IMG/VR virus record: IMGVR_UViG_3300028392_000154
Span: 1-36,847 of that record
Strand: one strand, 5' to 3'
DNA: 36,847 nucleotides
DNA from: a virus
The notes beneath the pieces are model-generated. The model saw only the letters and a program-made list of their open reading frames with translations. It had not been told where the DNA came from and made no database searches. Numbering within the stretch: the first letter of the stretch is position 1; each line of letters starts with the position of its first letter. Shown here piece by piece: positions 21,315 through 27,218 of the stretch. Both the position numbers and the translations under genes were made by a program.

Positions 21315-21344
21315 TTGATTTATGTCAGGGGTATGTGCTAAGAT
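21315..21344 (+). promoter_or_regulatory. Promoter TTGATT-18-TAAGAT
   Basis: Spacer TATGTCAGGGGTATGTGC. It heads the operon 21375-22418. Confidence 0.8.
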
Positions 21345-21374
21345 ATCTACATATCAACTACCGAGAGGAAAGAA

Positions 21375-21557
21375 ATGGCAGAATATCAGGTCATTGTTTA
21401 TGGCTGGATTACCGCAGATAACCTACAAGAAGCAGAAGAGATGTATGCAGATAATCAGTGGTTTATTGACTATCATGTATTAGAAGATGAAAACGGACAA
21501 CAGTTTGACCAGAACGATATAGAGGAGTTGGCAAATGCAGCAAGTGGCTCTAACTAA
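21375..21557 (+). CDS. Hypothetical 60-aa protein, EAE-type family
   Basis: SD CGAGAGGAAAG. EYQVIVYGWITADNLQEAEEMYAD: a strand then a helix starting at A-D-N-x-x-EAE, like the 17117 and 21924 proteins. Overlaps the next gene by 23 bases. Confidence 0.65.
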   Translation: MAEYQVIVYGWITADNLQEAEEMYADNQWFIDYHVLEDENGQQFDQNDIEELANAASGSN

Positions 21558-21762
21558 AAACTATTATATAACTGTATCTAGTAATAGTAGTATTGTTATA
21601 AGTGAAGAAGAATATGACCAATATCTTCTTGACAATCCCGCTGATGGTGTGGTAGACTACGAAGAAATGTTTGATTACTTTGAGGCTAAGGGTCACAATG
21701 TAAGTACAGATGAAGAAGCAGTAGACTATGAGAATAATGGAGTAGAACTTGAGTTCCTATAA
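21535..21762 (+). CDS. Hypothetical 75-aa protein
   Basis: SD AGAGGAG. YYITVSSNSSIVISEEEYDQYLLDNPADG suggests a beta hairpin then an acidic helix. Overlaps both neighbours. Function unknown. Confidence 0.62.
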   Translation: MQQVALTKNYYITVSSNSSIVISEEEYDQYLLDNPADGVVDYEEMFDYFEAKGHNVSTDEEAVDYENNGVELEFL

Positions 21763-21931
21763 AGTAACCTTTATATCTGATTATTTTGTTTTATACACAA
21801 CAGTAGATACAGGTATTTATGATGATGAAGAAATTTGCGACCAAGCAAACCAATTAGTAAAAGACTGGTGTGGATTTGAGCCACAGAAGTTTGCAACCGA
21901 CTATGATATAGAGGAAGTATCTTATGCCTAA
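21749..21931 (+). CDS. Hypothetical 60-aa protein, TTG start
   Basis: No ATG is available; TTG 21749 follows GGAG at a suitable distance and overlaps the upstream gene by 14 bases. SSYKVTFISDYFVLYTTVD then an acidic helix and a lone WCGF. Function unknown. Confidence 0.58.
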   Translation: MSSYKVTFISDYFVLYTTVDTGIYDDEEICDQANQLVKDWCGFEPQKFATDYDIEEVSYA

Positions 21932-22109
21932 GTTTGATGTAGAAGTAACAGTTAATTTTATGTTTGAGGTGGAAGCAGATAGTTATGCGGAAGCCGAAGA
22001 GCAAGGCTGGAAATGGGAAGATTATGCTATGCATGGGATAGTATATGAAATTACCGCCACAGAACAATATGCACCAATAGATGAGGAAGATGAAGATGAA
22101 GATGAGTAG
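21924..22109 (+). CDS. Hypothetical 61-aa protein, EAE-type family
   Basis: SD GAGGAAG. FDVEVTVNFMFEVEADSYAEAEEQGW is the strand-strand-helix pattern shared with 17117 and 21375; the C-terminus is a run of Glu/Asp. Overlaps the next gene. Confidence 0.65.
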   Translation: MPKFDVEVTVNFMFEVEADSYAEAEEQGWKWEDYAMHGIVYEITATEQYAPIDEEDEDEDE

Positions 22110-22266
22110 AGAAATCGATCCCAAACTGCTAGAAAAATTGGCAGATGAATTAGTTGAAATGCATAATGCAACAGGTATCGAATTAGAATATTGGGATACC
22201 GCCAGAAAATTTGTAGAACATTTCTACGAGGTAACTTTTAGAGTAGCAGTTGGGTATAAAATATGA
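22102..22266 (+). CDS. Hypothetical 54-aa protein
   Basis: Start taken at ATG 22102, which overlaps the preceding TAG; several upstream in-frame ATGs lie in the GAAGATGAAGATG repeat of the previous gene. Helical (LLEKLADELVEMHNATG). Function unknown. Confidence 0.55.
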   Translation: MSREIDPKLLEKLADELVEMHNATGIELEYWDTARKFVEHFYEVTFRVAVGYKI

Positions 22267-22418
22267 CATTAAATGAATTAAGGGAACAAATTCAAGAGAA
22301 TATTGTTACTGTACTTGACGATTATCAGGGATATGAGATTGATTCATTGATGATTGATAAGATATGTCAGGTTGTTGTAGATACCTTTAATGATGCTTTC
22401 TACGCTCCCGCCCCTTAA
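22263..22418 (+). CDS. Hypothetical 51-aa helical protein
   Basis: ATG overlaps the preceding TGA (ATATGA). Helical with LNELREQIQENIVTVLDDYQG; last gene of this operon. The stop lies at the start of module 18. Confidence 0.58.
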   Translation: MTLNELREQIQENIVTVLDDYQGYEIDSLMIDKICQVVVDTFNDAFYAPAP

Positions 22419-22483
22419 TTGGGGTTGCGGAGTAGCCCGCAAAAAGCCCGATCTAATTTACGAAAGCCCTTGATAATCTCTGG
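22412..22483. repeat. Intergenic module 18, degenerate
   Basis: CCCC-TTAATT-GGGG and TTGCGG/CCCGCAA stems, ATTTACGAAAG, CTCTGG (22478-22483). Here CTCTGG lies inside the promoter spacer. Confidence 0.65.
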
Positions 22484-22498
22484 AATTTATGGTAGGAT
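22470..22498 (+). promoter_or_regulatory. Promoter TTGATA-17-TAGGAT of a leaderless gene
   Basis: The spacer ATCTCTGGAATTTATGG lacks TGTC. The -10 ends at 22498 and ATG is at 22505, so the transcript should be leaderless. Confidence 0.72.
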
Positions 22499-22504
22499 TT
22501 GCAT

Positions 22505-22837
22505 ATGCAGAAAATATATAACTTAGATGATGTAACAGAAGAACAATTAGGTTGCTGGATTGACGGTACAAATATGTCCAGCGCAGAATTTGATATTCAA
22601 ATTGTAGAAACCGCCCTACACTTTGGTATGCCATTAAATGTAGAAGATTGGAAAGAACTAAAAAACCAATTGGAAGATTATCCTGGCGATGAACTAATCC
22701 TTGAAGATTTGCAAGGTGTTGCAGATTGGTCATATGATTGGTTTAACATGAAAGTCCGTGAAACAGGCTACTACTTTGAGATAGATGCAAATTGCCTATT
22801 TCTTACTCACGAAGATATGGAGTTAATCAATGACTAA
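22505..22837 (+). CDS. Hypothetical 110-aa protein, leaderless
   Basis: Start taken at ATG 22505 at the predicted transcription start; TTG 22499 is in frame but lies between -10 and +1. Acidic, helical (YNLDDVTEEQLGCWIDGTN). Overlaps the next gene by eight bases. Function unknown. Confidence 0.66.
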   Translation: MQKIYNLDDVTEEQLGCWIDGTNMSSAEFDIQIVETALHFGMPLNVEDWKELKNQLEDYPGDELILEDLQGVADWSYDWFNMKVRETGYYFEIDANCLFLTHEDMELIND

Positions 22838-23012
22838 AGATGAATTAGTTAAACATATGGAAGATGCCCTAGCAGAAGTTAAATCACAAGATTTTAAATC
22901 TTGGCGGGAACTTGAAGGGCTTTTAGAAAAAGAAGAAATAGAACTTGACAAGGCTTGGCATAACGGGTATTATAGTGCTATTCAATCAGTAAAGGAAATG
23001 TTAAATGATTAA
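22830..23012 (+). CDS. Hypothetical 60-aa helical protein
   Basis: TKDELVKHMEDALAEVKSQDFKSW then a KAWHNGYYSAIQSVKEML helix; the W-x-x-GY-x-x-A-I pattern is typical of small phage helical-hairpin proteins. Overlaps both neighbours. Confidence 0.62.
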   Translation: MTKDELVKHMEDALAEVKSQDFKSWRELEGLLEKEEIELDKAWHNGYYSAIQSVKEMLND

Positions 23013-23223
23013 ACTACCAGAAGAAATCCAAGTATCCCGTCATATGTACTATGATGTGCAGGATATTGCTAAGAGCCTTATCGAAAATGATGAACGCACT
23101 ATTGAAAGTGTAACACTTGAAGAAGTGTTAGATGTTGTCCTTGCTTGGGCATATGATGATTTTGCTACACTTACAGACTTTGAACCAATTGTAACCGATT
23201 TAGAAGGGAATATATTAAACTAA
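23005..23223 (+). CDS. Hypothetical 72-aa protein
   Basis: Overlaps 22830 by eight bases; its TAA overlaps the next ATG. Helical and acidic (VTLEEVLDVVLAWAYDDFATL). Function unknown. Confidence 0.62.
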   Translation: MIKLPEEIQVSRHMYYDVQDIAKSLIENDERTIESVTLEEVLDVVLAWAYDDFATLTDFEPIVTDLEGNILN

Positions 23224-23687
23224 TGACAACTAAAACAATCAGAGATGATGTAACAATTACCTATTCAGAGGTAGTTCCAGAAGATAGGCAACAGGCTGAA
23301 TTCTATGTACATAGTGGTGATATGGAAACTATTGCTCTATTAGAGTATAAAGACCGTGTTCTACATGTTGCTCGTAATGGGGAGATGTATTTATCGATCC
23401 CCGCCGAAGATTTAGAAACAGGCGAGTGGGTAGAGCATGAGGTCAATATATGCCGCTACACAGACGACCTAGAGCGTTTTGCGGAAACAGATGAGGATTT
23501 ATACGCCCTAATTCATTTATGGTCTGTAGAGCGTGAATACGAGATTTACCATAACAACCCTTGGTGGGAAGTGTGGAGCGATGATGTATTGCCTGAAGGC
23601 GAAGTCCTAGATAGTTTTTATCAGGCTATTGACTGGGCAGTTAAGTTTATTAAAGATGATGAAAATTGGGGGGCAACAAATGGATAA
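23223..23687 (+). CDS. Hypothetical 154-aa acidic protein
   Basis: SD GAAGGGA. Beta-rich first half (VTITYSEVVPEDRQQAEFYVHSG in part) and Trp-rich second half (NNPWWEVWSDDVLPEGEV). No family recognised. Central gene of the 22505-24101 operon. Confidence 0.65.
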   Translation: MTTKTIRDDVTITYSEVVPEDRQQAEFYVHSGDMETIALLEYKDRVLHVARNGEMYLSIPAEDLETGEWVEHEVNICRYTDDLERFAETDEDLYALIHLWSVEREYEIYHNNPWWEVWSDDVLPEGEVLDSFYQAIDWAVKFIKDDENWGATNG

Positions 23688-23745
23688 ACTAATATTAATT
23701 GGATTGGTTGTATTTTGGTTTGTAATAGCTAGGAGTGGAAAATAA
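23680..23745 (+). CDS. 21-aa membrane peptide
   Basis: Overlaps the preceding gene; its TAA overlaps the next ATG. Hydrophobic helix with ARSGK end, closely resembling the 7319-7384 peptide. The recurrence and tight fit support a real gene. Confidence 0.5.
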   Translation: MDKLILIGLVVFWFVIARSGK

Positions 23746-24101
23746 TGAATAAGAGAGAATACTTGCGGAGCCTAGGGTTTACCGTAGGCGAACGTGGTAG
23801 ATTTAATGACATAATGAAAATTGAATTAGCTAAATATGATGGCGTATTCGATGATGATATTAAACCATTAAAGACTAATAAGATAAAGGAATATAAGCCT
23901 ATGGCTGCACCAGTTATGCATAAGCAAAAGCGGGTCAGAGAAAATCGTATGCTTACAGGCTATACTAAAGAAGGATATAAGATCGGATTTGATGGGTGTC
24001 TAAGGTGTCATCAACATATGGTATATTGCCAATGTCCAGGTGGTATTACACCCCCCACATTAGTGGTTAAGTGCGATGAAGCTATTGTTAAAATCCCTTG
24101 A
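23745..24101 (+). CDS. Lsr2-like DNA-binding motif plus zinc site (118 aa)
   Basis: The N-terminus YLRSLGFTVGERGRFNDIM resembles the DNA-binding domain of Lsr2, in which a short R-G-R loop inserts into the minor groove of AT-rich DNA after a helix and a G-(F/Y)-x-V turn. The C-terminal part has CLRCHQHMVYCQC, a compact zinc site. Lsr2-like proteins bridge and silence AT-rich DNA in actinobacteria and occur in their phages. Here it may compete with host silencing or coat phage DNA (inference). SD GGAGTGG. Confidence 0.62.
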   Translation: MNKREYLRSLGFTVGERGRFNDIMKIELAKYDGVFDDDIKPLKTNKIKEYKPMAAPVMHKQKRVRENRMLTGYTKEGYKIGFDGCLRCHQHMVYCQCPGGITPPTLVVKCDEAIVKIP

Positions 24102-24127
24102 TTTTTGTCGGGGTCGTATGGTATAAT
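24098..24127 (+). promoter_or_regulatory. Promoter TTGATT-18-TATAAT
   Basis: Spacer TTTGTCGGGGTCGTATGG; perfect -10. It overlaps the last codon of the preceding gene. Last promoter with the TGTC spacer. Confidence 0.8.
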
Positions 24128-24154
24128 TAGTGTCCATAACTAAATAGGAGAAGT

Positions 24155-24388
24155 ATGTCTAGAAAGATAACCACAAATGCTGTGGATAAGTTTGTTGATG
24201 CCCTAAATGATAAAAGGTTTAGTCCTAGATTGTTTGGGTCGTTTCTACTTGATGAAAGTAATGAAACTAATCAGTTATTCTTACAGATAATTGACAGTTA
24301 TTTATTTGCTCAAAACATCAGGTATGAAAATGGAGATAGAGATTTTGTGGCTATTCGTAGCCACGACCTATACAGGTCGGAAATTTAA
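24155..24388 (+). CDS. Hypothetical 77-aa protein
   Basis: SD TAGGAGAAG. Helical with FVDALNDKRFSPRLFGSFLL and an RYENGDRDFVAIRS end. Last gene before the candidate origin. Function unknown. Confidence 0.62.
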   Translation: MSRKITTNAVDKFVDALNDKRFSPRLFGSFLLDESNETNQLFLQIIDSYLFAQNIRYENGDRDFVAIRSHDLYRSEI

Positions 24389-24395
24389 AAATCCT

Positions 24396-24424
24396 TTGAC
24401 ATTAATTTATCCACATAGTATAAT
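24396..24424 (+). promoter_or_regulatory. Perfect consensus promoter TTGACA-17-TATAAT
   Basis: Both hexamers are exact and the spacer is 17 bp. The spacer contains a DnaA-box sequence TTATCCACA (24407-24415). No TGTC spacer box. It drives the candidate small RNA. Confidence 0.85.
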
Positions 24425-24430
24425 AGAACA

Positions 24431-24508
24431 TACATAGGCGTTCAGGCGTATCAGTCAAGTCTATAATATAGCCCCCTAGATAAGCGGTATATCTGGGGGG
24501 TTTTTCTA
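24431..24508 (+). ncRNA. Candidate small RNA between consensus promoter and terminator
   Basis: About 78 nt lie between the expected start (near 24431) and the terminator U-tract. There is no ATG-initiated frame. The 5' half contains CATAGGCG and CAGGCG, and the 3' half is the terminator hairpin. The layout (strong promoter, short body, strong terminator) is that of a free small RNA; its position beside DnaA boxes suggests a replication role, which is inference. Confidence 0.65.
24472..24507 (+). terminator. Strong intrinsic terminator
   Basis: CCCCCTAGATA pairs with TATCTGGGGGG (one G-U) around AGCGGTA-type loop bases, followed by TTTTTC. Confidence 0.9.
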
Positions 24509-24558
24509 TGCCCAAAATAGATCAGATAAGATAGATAAATATATCTGGGCATTATTTT

Positions 24559-24676
24559 TACCCCGCAAAATCCAATACCCCTATTTACGAGGAAGCTAAA
24601 AAATCGCTGGACTTTTTATATACCCCGCAAATATTGCATTTTATTTAACATTACGACCAGCATCAAAAAATCTCTG
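24559..24676. repeat. Two decayed tandem modules (19a and 19b)
   Basis: TACCCCGCAAA opens each unit (about 24559 and 24630); each ends with a CTAAAAAATCGCTGG or CATCAAAAAATCTCTGG box. TTTACGA and ATTACGA blocks are retained, the GC hairpin is lost. Confidence 0.65.
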
Positions 24677-24947
24677 GAGTTTTGCCCATTTTTTGCCCAT
24701 TTTATCTAAGTTTTATCCAATTTTTGTACAAATTTGGTCAAAATACTTGACATTACGGGTGTTATTTGGTGGTGCTTTATATCACCTATAACATTTAGGT
24801 AGTAAATGGGGACTATTTAAACTATTTTGTGGTGTATTTATTGTGGATAACTTGTGTATAACTTAGGTTATTTATCCACAGATGTAGATAAACTTGTGGA
24901 TAACCTTTAATCTAAATAGCTCTAGATATCAGAGTATGTGTTCTCTA

Positions 24948-24976
24948 TTGACTTATGTATATGTATATAGTATAGT
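24948..24976 (+). promoter_or_regulatory. Promoter TTGACT-17-TATAGT of a leaderless gene
   Basis: AT-rich spacer without TGTC. The -10 abuts ATG 24977; the expected start coincides with the second ATG at 24983. Confidence 0.7.
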
Positions 24977-24982
24977 ATGGGT

Positions 24983-25210
24983 ATGAATGATAACCCTCTT
25001 GAAATTCCCGCCAACTTTGATTGGCTCGCATCAATTGCATTAGAATTAGTAGATGCTGTAAATCGTGTAAATGAACTACATAAGCAAGTACCTGGTCCAT
25101 ATGATGATTATATATGTGATCATTGTAGTAGGTTTCGCTTAGATCCCGCCGATGTTGTTCCTTATCCCTGCCCAACTATTAATGCATTAGAAGGGCAGAA
25201 AAGTGACTAA
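24983..25210 (+). CDS. CxxC...YPCPTI small zinc protein (75 aa)
   Basis: Start placed at ATG 24983, seven bases after the -10; ATG 24977 is alternative. A helix (LASIALELVDAVNRVNELH) is followed by CDHCSRFRLDPADVVPYPCPTINAL: a CxxC pair and a third Cys in a Y-P-C-x-T-I motif. This layout is common in actinophage small proteins and recurs here at 25439 and 32053. Zinc binding is likely; role unknown. Confidence 0.7.
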   Translation: MNDNPLEIPANFDWLASIALELVDAVNRVNELHKQVPGPYDDYICDHCSRFRLDPADVVPYPCPTINALEGQKSD

Positions 25211-25442
25211 TAAAATAGTTATAAGCCAATTTGCACTATCTATATTTTCTATGGTGGGCAATATTCTTGTTGGATATCACAAAAAATGGATATGGCGATT
25301 TGCCCATACTCAAAATGCATTTAGTGCATTATATTTTATTATTACGAAACAATATGGATTTCTTATAGAAAATGCTTTCTATGTTGGAATTTTTATTAAC
25401 AATCAAAAGCAATGGAAATTGCAAGAATTAGGAGAAAAATGA
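25203..25442 (+). CDS. 79-aa membrane protein, PnuC/YgjV-like pattern
   Basis: GTG start 25203 after GAAGGG. Three short hydrophobic segments with GYHKKWIWRFAHTQNAFSALYFI and KQYGFLIENAFYVGIF. The W-x-(W/L)...N-x-x-(W/Y)..Y-x-x-x-x-x-x-Y-G pattern resembles half of small PnuC- or YgjV-type membrane proteins. Transport is not proven. Confidence 0.6.
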   Translation: MTNKIVISQFALSIFSMVGNILVGYHKKWIWRFAHTQNAFSALYFIITKQYGFLIENAFYVGIFINNQKQWKLQELGEK

Positions 25443-25633
25443 TTAAGAAACACCCTTATCGCATAGCGGTAAAACATATAAGACAAATGCATTATGCAGA
25501 AAAGCGTGGAGAGCATTTAAAGGTTACTTGCGCCGTATGTAATGTTCCATATCCTTGCAAGACTATCCAAGTAATTGATGATGATCTATATGACGATAAT
25601 GAATTAAATGCAGTGGTAGATAATGCTAAATAA
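25439..25633 (+). CDS. CxxC...YPCKTI small zinc protein (64 aa)
   Basis: SD TTAGGAG before ATG 25439. A basic N-terminal helix, then CAVCNVPYPCKTIQVIDDD, the same CxxC/YPCxTI motif as 24983 but compressed, and an acidic tail. Overlaps both neighbours. Confidence 0.66.
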   Translation: MIKKHPYRIAVKHIRQMHYAEKRGEHLKVTCAVCNVPYPCKTIQVIDDDLYDDNELNAVVDNAK

Positions 25634-25778
25634 ATTAGTTAAATCAATCTCAGGCGTTTATAATAAATATGCTACTGCAAGTAAGGGTGATAAGCTCTAT
25701 TATTTAGTAGTAGGCTCCTGGTCGGCTTTTGCAGCCATAAATCTAGTCCTGTTGATTCAACTTATCTGGGTCACATAG
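25623..25778 (+). CDS. 51-aa single-pass membrane protein
   Basis: Overlaps 25439 by 11 bases. A basic and Tyr-rich N-terminus, then one long hydrophobic helix (residues 27-50). Last plus-strand gene in the window. Confidence 0.6.
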   Translation: MLNKLVKSISGVYNKYATASKGDKLYYLVVGSWSAFAAINLVLLIQLIWVT

Positions 25779-25797
25779 AATTAGGGCGGGGATAAGA

Positions 25798-25833
25798 ATA
25801 GGGCACACATGTTTTGTGTGCCCTATCTTTTTA
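25798..25833. terminator. Convergent intrinsic terminator
   Basis: ATAGGGCACACA pairs perfectly with TGTGTGCCCTAT around TGTTT, followed by CTTTTTAC on the plus strand. It separates the plus block from the convergent minus block; on the minus strand the tail is weaker. Confidence 0.88.
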
Positions 25834-25843
25834 CTACTAAGGT

Positions 25844-26230
25844 TTACATTTGATCGTCAAGTTCAGAATGGTGTTCCATCTGCTCGGATCTAATTAATGT
25901 TTTAAGGTCTTGAATCTCTTCCCACATACGGTCTACAATTTCATTTGTATCTTGACTAAGGTTATAATCTTTATTCATTAGGCGTTTATCTTCTCTGGCT
26001 GCTCTATTTGAGCTATTAAGAATTAGTCCTGATAGTAATATAGCCTCTAGTGATACTGTTAGTGTAAGTAATCCGTAAGGGTAATTTTCAATCCCGCCCA
26101 AGATCCATACTGCCCACCACAATGTGTGAAATAGTAAGAATACTGGTCTGCCAAACATATCTGATATAACATCTGAAAATTGTTCGGCTTTTCTATTGAT
26201 ATTGCGTAGTAAATTGCGGATGATTAACAT
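25844..26230 (-). CDS. DUF1003-like membrane protein (128 aa)
   Basis: Two transmembrane helices (VFLLFHTLWWAVWILGG and a YGLLTLTVSLEAILLSGLIL-like stretch) followed by NSSNRAAREDKRLMNKDY, which matches the LSLEAI..ILxSQNR.A..D pattern of DUF1003; a long acidic coiled-coil-like tail follows. DUF1003 proteins are small bacterial inner-membrane proteins of unknown function. No SD stands out. Last gene of the minus block. Confidence 0.72.
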   Translation of the reverse strand: MLIIRNLLRNINRKAEQFSDVISDMFGRPVFLLFHTLWWAVWILGGIENYPYGLLTLTVSLEAILLSGLILNSSNRAAREDKRLMNKDYNLSQDTNEIVDRMWEEIQDLKTLIRSEQMEHHSELDDQM

Positions 26231-26245
26231 CCCCCTTATATTAAA

Positions 26246-26272
26246 TTAGGCGTGGGGGTTGCCCACGCCTAA
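26246..26272 (-). terminator. Hairpin terminator
   Basis: TTAGGCGTGGG pairs perfectly with CCCACGCCTAA, and on the minus strand runs into TTTAATAT. It ends the transcript of 26290-27158. Confidence 0.78.
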
Positions 26273-26289
26273 AATAATTATACCACAAA

Positions 26290-26520
26290 TTAGTTAATCA
26301 ATTTTACTTCTTGTGCTTTTGTAATGAGAATATTGTTTACTGCTTCCATATAAGAATTGATTACGAATGCCGTATCATCTACACTATGCTGTGCATATTC
26401 CATTAATTGTTCTTCGGTAAATCTATCTTCAATAGCCCATTTTTCTAACAAACTATGTGCAACCTGTTGGATTGCATCTTCTAGTTCTGTTAGACTTAAT
26501 GGTATAGATGAATCTGTCAT
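26290..26520 (-). CDS. Hypothetical 76-aa helical protein
   Basis: All-helical and acidic (LTELEDAIQQVAHSLLEKW, EEQLMEYAQHS). Its start overlaps the stop of the GroES gene by one base, so it is coupled to it. Possible partner or regulator, unknown. Confidence 0.65.
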   Translation of the reverse strand: MTDSSIPLSLTELEDAIQQVAHSLLEKWAIEDRFTEEQLMEYAQHSVDDTAFVINSYMEAVNNILITKAQEVKLIN

Positions 26521-26837
26521 TAGTTACCGCCCTTGTTTACGGCAAGTACATAACCTGCACGAACATTTAGAAACAAGTAATCTTCATTATCAATTTTATG
26601 CTTAACGCCGTTATGTGGGGCGTAGGTGACAGTATCGCCTACTGCGACATCCATTGGGAACCTGTTCCCATTTATGTCGATGCCTCCTGGTCCAACGCTC
26701 ACTACTTCTGCCTGTGGCAATGCATCATCAATGTCTGCATCTTCTGTAATGATAAGACCAAATGAAGTCTTTGTTTCTGTTTCTTGCTTGGGTAGTTTTA
26801 CGAGTACCCAATCTCCTAGTGGATTTAAATCCGACAT
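26520..26837 (-). CDS. GroES-type co-chaperonin (105 aa)
   Basis: LGDWVLVKLPKQE at the start, a mobile-loop region TKTSFGLIITED, AEVVSVGPGG, and NVRAGYVLAV at the end correspond in order to the strands, loop and C-terminus of Cpn10. The hydrophobic tripeptide of the loop is L-I-I instead of I-V-L/I-M-L. No GroEL is in the window, so it probably caps the host chaperonin to fold capsid or tail proteins, as T4 gp31 does. Slightly longer than host GroES. Confidence 0.9.
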   Translation of the reverse strand: MSDLNPLGDWVLVKLPKQETETKTSFGLIITEDADIDDALPQAEVVSVGPGGIDINGNRFPMDVAVGDTVTYAPHNGVKHKIDNEDYLFLNVRAGYVLAVNKGGN

Positions 26838-26843
26838 TTTACC

Positions 26844-27158
26844 TTACTTTCCTGTAAAGAATGCTTTAACTTTAGCCCAGAATGATGGTGCATTATCAAG
26901 TACTGCCTGTACTTCTGCATCGGTCACTTTTGGTGCTACAGCCTTTACTACCTTTTTTACGGTAGCCTTATTTGCTTCTGCAACTGCAAGTGCTTCGTCA
27001 ACAGCACTTACTACCTGATCAGTAGTAGTCTTCTTGACAGGAGCTTTCTTAGGTGCAGCCTTCTTGACAGGCTTATCAGCATTAGTACTGTCTGCAATTA
27101 CAGCCTTTTTGGTTGCTGGCTTCTTTGCAGTTGTTTTTGCCTTTGGTGTTTCACTCAT
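26844..27158 (-). CDS. Histone H1-like Lys/Ala/Pro-rich basic protein (104 aa)
   Basis: The first half is built of TTAKKPATKKA, KKAAPKKAPVKK-type units, like the basic tails of actinobacterial nucleoid proteins (HupB) and histone H1. The rest is an Ala/Val-rich helix and ends in SFWAKVKAFFTGK. DNA binding or condensation is likely; a virion-packaged role is possible. SD AAGGAG in TATAAGGAGAAAAAC. Shares an operon with GroES. Confidence 0.75.
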   Translation of the reverse strand: MSETPKAKTTAKKPATKKAVIADSTNADKPVKKAAPKKAPVKKTTTDQVVSAVDEALAVAEANKATVKKVVKAVAPKVTDAEVQAVLDNAPSFWAKVKAFFTGK

Positions 27159-27218
27159 GTTTTTCTCCTTATATATAAGTGTTTTAATATCTTACTATAT
27201 TATTATTTATTTGGCAAC

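Larger units (their letters stand above)
24509..24982. other. Candidate replication origin: AT-rich, DnaA-box cluster
   Basis: About 470 bases with no gene. After two decayed modules come AT-rich tracts and then DnaA-box sequences: TGTGGATAA at 24842-24850 and 24895-24903, TTATCCACA at 24872-24880, and a one-mismatch TGTGTATAA at 24854-24862; another TTATCCACA is at 24407. Four boxes in about 62 bases next to AT-rich DNA is what a DnaA-dependent origin looks like. The coding strand switches about 900 bp further on. Origin function is inferred. Confidence 0.6.

Noticed and set aside
8689-24676. CRISPR array
   Set aside because: The repeats are intergenic, unevenly spaced by whole genes, internally palindromic and variable; there are no uniform spacers or cas genes.
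26626-27018. Plus-strand frame of 130 codons opposite GroES and the basic protein
   Set aside because: It is antisense to two well-supported genes and its Ser/Thr/Ala-rich composition mirrors their codons.
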